Shown here: positions 60,201 to 64,000 of the stretch, one piece after another | Layout: each line of letters starts with the position of its first letter | Numbering within the stretch: position 1 is the stretch's first letter | NCBI GenBank assembly: GCA_028023455.1 | Contig: JAQFVV010012400.1 | Location: 17,353,490-17,417,489 of the forward strand | Origin: Epiperipatus broadwayi | Taxonomy: Eukaryota; Onychophora; Udeonychophora; Euonychophora; Peripatidae | Length of the DNA stretch: 64,000 bases | Reading direction: 5' to 3' | Notes under the pieces: generated by a model | Seen by the model: only the letters and a program-made list of their open reading frames with translations | The model's database searches: none | What the model was told of the DNA's origin: nothing | Position numbers and translations under genes: made by a program

Positions 60201-62044
60201 TGAACTGGATACTTTATCCGATTCAAGGGTTCTATCATGTAAATTAGAAAAAAAGAAAAACCAAGTTTTATATGTGCAATAACACACATACTTATTTATT
60301 TTGAAATCTTATATTTTTAATTCTAAGTTGATTTTAGTATAAAATATTTTTTTATGATGCTTGTTTTCTTTTAAAATAATTAAAAGCAAACAAAGTTTAA
60401 TTAGTGCTCTTATATGTATTTTATTTAAACTAAATAATAATCATTTTTGTAAGATAAAGCCCTGTAAGATATTGTTTTTCTAATTAAGATTGAGCGGGAG
60501 ATAGAGATTTACCTTGGTTGAAAGTTGCAAAAAAAGATTGCGCGGGAGATAATGAAGGACATAAATAGCTGGGTAATTTATTCTTTTTTGATTAGAGAGG
60601 AGGATTCAAAGAGACTATTCTGTTCATTCAGTTTTTATTGCTCAGCTTATTCAGCTTCTTCTTATTGAGGATCGATCCAGATTTTAGCTGTTATTGAACT
60701 GTTGCATTGTGAAAGTGACTAAATTTTTTTTTGATATTGGTGCCACGGGAATCACCAAGTTGAATTTCCGTTGACCGACAATAACTCTATTTGCCGCGAT
60801 AATAGCAGTCATTCAGATGCCATGCCTGTAATATACGCCACGAAGAATCTCCACAACATGATGGGCTGAGCCTTTCCAAAGATGAACCTCCGGAGCTCCA
60901 AATTGTGACTTCAATCATGACCTAACTGTCAAGTCCAGAGTGGATCCCGATAATGCCTCCAGACTTCTGAACCTGTAGTAAATGACATCCGTTGTAGAGG
61001 ACTCTATAAACCGAACTTTGTGTGAACAACAGAAATTAATATTATCTCGAGGTAACTTACCTTTCCATATCAAAATCAGGGCTAAATCTCTAATTAAGTC
61101 TCTCGCAAATCTCAGCTTAATCTTAAAAAGAAATTATATTTATGATGTGTAATTTATCAATTTAAATATTAATGTATTTTTGTTTATTTTACATTATAAT
61201 CTTAGTAGCAAGATTTTCAATCTTAAAATGTTGCTTGTTCGAGAGTGTAGGGCGAGTGATATTTTATATGCTTAATAATTTCTCAGTTTTATGATTAACC
61301 CTTGTTAAATGCTCAGACCGACCTTAGTAGTTTTCTTTTATTTTTGTTTGTTTGTTTGCTTCGGCGTTAAACTAAATCAAACTTGGCTTTGGCTAGCGAT
61401 CTCTAGGATATATGATTTATTTATTTTTTTGGTAGAGATTTATTTGCTATAATTCAGATTACGTAGTTCATGTTTCTTTCTTGTGTGAGACTAACCTTGG
61501 CTCATTTCAATGTACTTGTCCATGAGCGTTTTGCAGAATTATGACATTCTTGGTTCCAACATTTCTTTTCTGGACTAAGAAAAGCTCGTCTGCGCTGTCC
61601 CGTTATTCTCCACAAACATCCATCTTGCTAAGTCTCTATAGGGAAAAGGGAATTGGTTGGGCGAACCGCTAGCAAGAAGATATAAGCCATTATTGTGTTA
61701 TAGATAAGAAATGAACTTGTCTGCCTGGGTATTTAACGTAGTTCTGCTCGCATACACTCAATGTTAAGATCTGCTAAGTAAATGTAGATCAAGTTTCATG
61801 TTTATTTTGTTATTATGTTTAATAAATTTAAAAAGTTCTTATAAGTATTTTGGCTGACATTTGTCTCAGTGTTTTCTCAATTGTCTGAACCACATTCATT
61901 AGCTTTTGCTCTCCCTGGGTTTAGTCTGGCACATTCGATTCGCATATCCTGTAACCCCTTAAAAATAAATGTCTAGTTCCAAATTTTGTACTAGTGGCGC
62001 CCTGGCGGTCAGTTTATGCAAGTCTAAAGCTTTTGTCCAGTATA
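60201..62044 (+). repeat. 3' LTR of the Gypsy element
   Basis: It is almost identical to the 5' LTR, with about 20 differences, for example GGATAATGAAGG for GGATAACAAAGG and TCTGGCACATTC for TCCGGCGCATTC. Homology ends at GTATA (62044), after which hAT sequence resumes. Confidence 0.9.
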
Positions 62045-62204
62045 ATATTATTAGAAAAAAATAAAACACAGAAGTAAACAGTGATGGAAAGCCATATTCA
62101 AAATTGAAATGCCACCCTCAAAATTTTGCTACCTCAAGCAGTTGCTTGCTTTGCTGTGGCTTCAGACAGATCTGACTATATATATTGTAATGGTACAGAT
62201 AAAC

Positions 62205-63722
62205 AGGGAATCTTGACACAAGAACATCTAGGATTGTCAATTTTTGTCCTTGTTCTGATTCTAATGTGATTTTAATTGAAGGGGATATGGTGTCAATATG
62301 TTTCCAGAAAGTTTGTAGCAGTGCTTCACCATGTGGCCATACAACAAATGTATCATCTATATAATGAAGTCAAACTTTAAGTGGATATGGAATAGTTTTT
62401 ATGGCTGTGGTTTCAAGTTTTTCCATGTAAATATTGCTAATCAGGGGTGACAATGGTGAGCTCATAGACATTCCTTGATTTTGTTGGAAGAATTCTGTGT
62501 TATATTGAAAATATTTTGCATTCATGCAGAATGTTAATAGTTCTGACTATTATCACCATTTAATCATTTCCTTACAATAGACAATGCTTCTTCACATGGT
62601 ACATTCGTGAATAAACTTTCCATATCAAAAAATACCAGTAAGTCAGTTCTTTCAATTTTCATGTTCTTGATTAATTCTACAAAGTGTTTAGAATTCCTGA
62701 CAAAGGACTGGACATTGTATACCAAAGGACTTAGAACTTTGAAAAGAAATCTTGATAAATTTTGGCAAGGTGAATTTCTAGAACTAACAATATGTTTTAA
62801 TGGAATATGATCCTTATGGATTTTTGGTAGACCATAAAGATGAGAAATTTTGCTGAAATATGATGCTATTTTAGTTACCTTTTTCTAAATCAGTTAAGTA
62901 CCTGCGATATTTTATGAGTAATGCTTGTAACTTTGTTTCCGTACTCAGTATAGGATTTTTGCCACTTTTCTGTATTGGTCTGCTGTGAGGAGTTCTTGTA
63001 TTTTGTTGTCCTAATCAGTTGTATCCATTACAACTGTTGCATTGCCTTTGTCAACAGAGAGAATAATTATAGATTTATCTACTTTGAGAGATTTAATTGA
63101 TTTCCTCTCACCATAGTATGTTTGACTTCAATTTTTGTTGCTTGTCAAGTGTTCTTTTTATTCTCCAGCATAATTCTGGTGCTTTTTCTTCTAAAGGCAA
63201 TTTTTGAGTTACTTCCTCAGTGGCTGCCATTATATCTAATAAAGGGGTATAGATGATGTTATAGCAAAGTTTAATCCTCTTTCAAAAGCAGAAATTTCTA
63301 TACCTGTTCAATGTTTAGAACTGAAATTTTTAACAGATGAAGTTAGTACACTGCTTGGTACATTATGATTTTTGATATGCCCATGTAGATTAGCAAATTT
63401 CTTCTTTTGGCATTTTCTTATTTTTTTTCCACATAATGTAGAATATGATTTTCTTACTGCTTGAGAAACTCTCATGAAGTCTTCATCAGTAAGTTTATTT
63501 TTTAGAAAATATTCTACATTATTAATAAAATGCATTGTTTGATACTTAGAAAACCTTTGAAAATTTATTCTTTCTCTTAATAGAGCTTCACTTGCTCTCT
63601 GAGAAATTTTCTCTGCTCTCTGGTAGTGGATTGTAGGTTTTAGTTGCAAACCTTTAGGAATTATCCCTTCAGATTTACATTTACATAAAAAGTTAATGAT
63701 AATTTCTACTTTGGCCAGCTGT
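62205..63722 (-). pseudogene. PLE reverse transcriptase, N-terminal and palm part, inverted
   Basis: On the minus strand, in order: SEGIIPKGLQLKPTIHYQ, RASEALLRERINFQRF, FANLHGHIKN, ERGLNFAI, DKGNATVVMDTTD (the PLE RT DKG motif), MSSPLSPLISNIYME, the catalytic YIDDTFVV at about 62346-62369, then KLTILDVLVSR. It is broken by several stops (the longest open piece is 63308-63649). This family differs clearly in sequence from the PLE at 33-35 kb. Nothing here shows whether it had a GIY-YIG domain. Confidence 0.8.
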
Positions 63723-63723
63723 C

Positions 63724-64000
63724 ACAATAGAAGCAGAACAAGAACAAAAATTGCATTCCTAGATGTTCTTGTGACAAGACTCCCTCATGGCAAAATCAAA
63801 ACTACAGTTCACTGAAAACCTACACATACAGGAAAATATCTACCCTATACATCCAATCATACCAGAAACACAAAACATGGAGTTATACTATCATCATGGA
63901 ACAAAACAAAAGAAGTTTGTTCAGAAACCAGTGATATTTGGAAAAAGAAAAGATCCATAAAGAACAAAGTCTTATAAAAAATGATTATCCATCACCTGTT
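63724..64000 (+). pseudogene. PLE reverse transcriptase, C-terminal part, direct
   Basis: The frame reads KIAFLDVLVTRLPHGKI, a stop in place of the usual Arg or Tyr before KPTHT, then KPTHTGKYLPYTSNHTRN and GVILSSWNKTKEVC. LDVLVTR..KPTHT..HH or HT is the standard PLE thumb sequence. The frame runs out of the window with a second stop near 63977. It picks up exactly where the inverted minus-strand piece stops. Confidence 0.75.

Larger units (their letters stand above)
53775..62044 (+). mobile_element. Ty3/Gypsy LTR retrotransposon, complete
   Basis: Two nearly identical 1844-bp LTRs (53775-55618 and 60201-62044) surround a single long gag-pol frame. ATAT flanks both sides (53771-53774 and 62045-62048) as a possible 4-bp target duplication, although the AT-rich site leaves one or two bases ambiguous. 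The LTRs differ by only about 20 substitutions or small indels, near 1 percent, so insertion was recent. The order protease, RT, RNase H, integrase places it in Metaviridae-type (Gypsy) elements. No env-like frame follows. It lies inside a hAT element. Confidence 0.92.
52639..62174 (-). mobile_element. hAT transposon remnant, split by a Gypsy element
   Basis: The exact 8-bp sequence ACTATATA flanks both sides (52631-52638 and 62175-62182), the duplication length of hAT elements. The left end begins CAGGGCTGGCCTGAG and the right end, reverse-complemented, begins CAGATCTGTCTGAA. These are imperfect terminal inverted repeats of the CAGGGCYGGCC type. Without the 8.3 kb Gypsy insertion the hAT is only about 1.27 kb and keeps just the transposase C-terminus, so it is an internally deleted, non-autonomous copy. 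Confidence 0.85.
62205..64000. mobile_element. Second PLE family copy with inverted 5' half
   Basis: The minus strand from about 63722 down to 62205 carries the N-terminus and palm of a PLE reverse transcriptase. The plus strand from about 63724 to the window end carries its C-terminal continuation. The left end of the inverted part and the start of the direct part share about 60 bp (CAGAACAAGxACAAAAATTG, TAGATGTTCTTGTG). This is the arrangement produced by a 5' inversion during target-primed insertion. The element continues beyond the window. Confidence 0.75.

Noticed and set aside
62607-62810. 67-codon plus-strand frame
   Set aside because: It is the antisense shadow of the PLE reverse transcriptase, which is on the minus strand here.

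Overview
The window looks like an intergenic or intronic stretch of an AT-rich invertebrate genome. I recognise no host gene in it: no spliced ORF, no tRNA or rRNA gene and no prokaryote-type gene cluster. All the coding sequence I can identify belongs to transposable elements. The mix is animal-like: RTE-type LINEs, Penelope-like elements (PLEs) with a GIY-YIG endonuclease, hAT transposons, a Ty3/Gypsy LTR element, tRNA-derived SINEs and many fold-back repeats. A mollusc such as a cephalopod, or a cnidarian, would fit this texture, but nothing here diagnoses the species.

Layout. 1-4.3 kb: microsatellites and short inverted repeats. 4.3-12.2 kb: an old minus-strand LTR element with two 1.65-1.73 kb LTRs, no polymerase and a coiled-coil, gag-like remnant. 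13-17.9 kb: two tRNA-SINEs, a transposase remnant and a hAT remnant. 19.9-23.0 kb: a decayed full-length RTE on the minus strand. 23.1-23.7 kb: a fold-back repeat. 24.9-26.1 kb: an RTE 3' fragment abutting a hAT 3' fragment. 27.3-28.2 kb: an inverted composite repeat with a hammerhead-ribozyme-like motif in each arm. 32.5-35.7 kb: a PLE with partial-tandem and inverted structure. 37-39 kb: a SINE and an RTE scrap. 39.7-42.9 kb: a young, almost intact RTE with a 13-bp target-site duplication. 43.9-44.5 kb: two tRNA-SINEs fused head to head. 45.5-51 kb: mostly unassigned AT-rich DNA. 51.2-52.6 kb: a fold-back array carrying a SINE insertion. 52.6-62.2 kb: a hAT remnant with an exact 8-bp target duplication, split by a young Gypsy element whose 1263-codon Gag-Pol frame is open. 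62.2-64.0 kb: a PLE whose 5' half is inverted relative to its 3' half.

How the parts work together. These are independent parasites, not a pathway. RTE supplies an endonuclease and reverse transcriptase (RT) for target-primed insertion, PLE supplies RT plus GIY-YIG, Gypsy supplies Gag, protease, RT, RNase H and integrase, and hAT works by cut and paste. The SINEs and fold-back repeats have no coding capacity and would depend on such enzymes. The most interesting signal is a hammerhead-type core at 27,509-27,550 (minus strand) with a 6-bp stem I, GAAA and a GUC cleavage triplet. It lies in a repeat family with decayed relatives elsewhere in the window. Its CTGATGATGG motif also occurs in the tail of the head-to-head tRNA-SINE.
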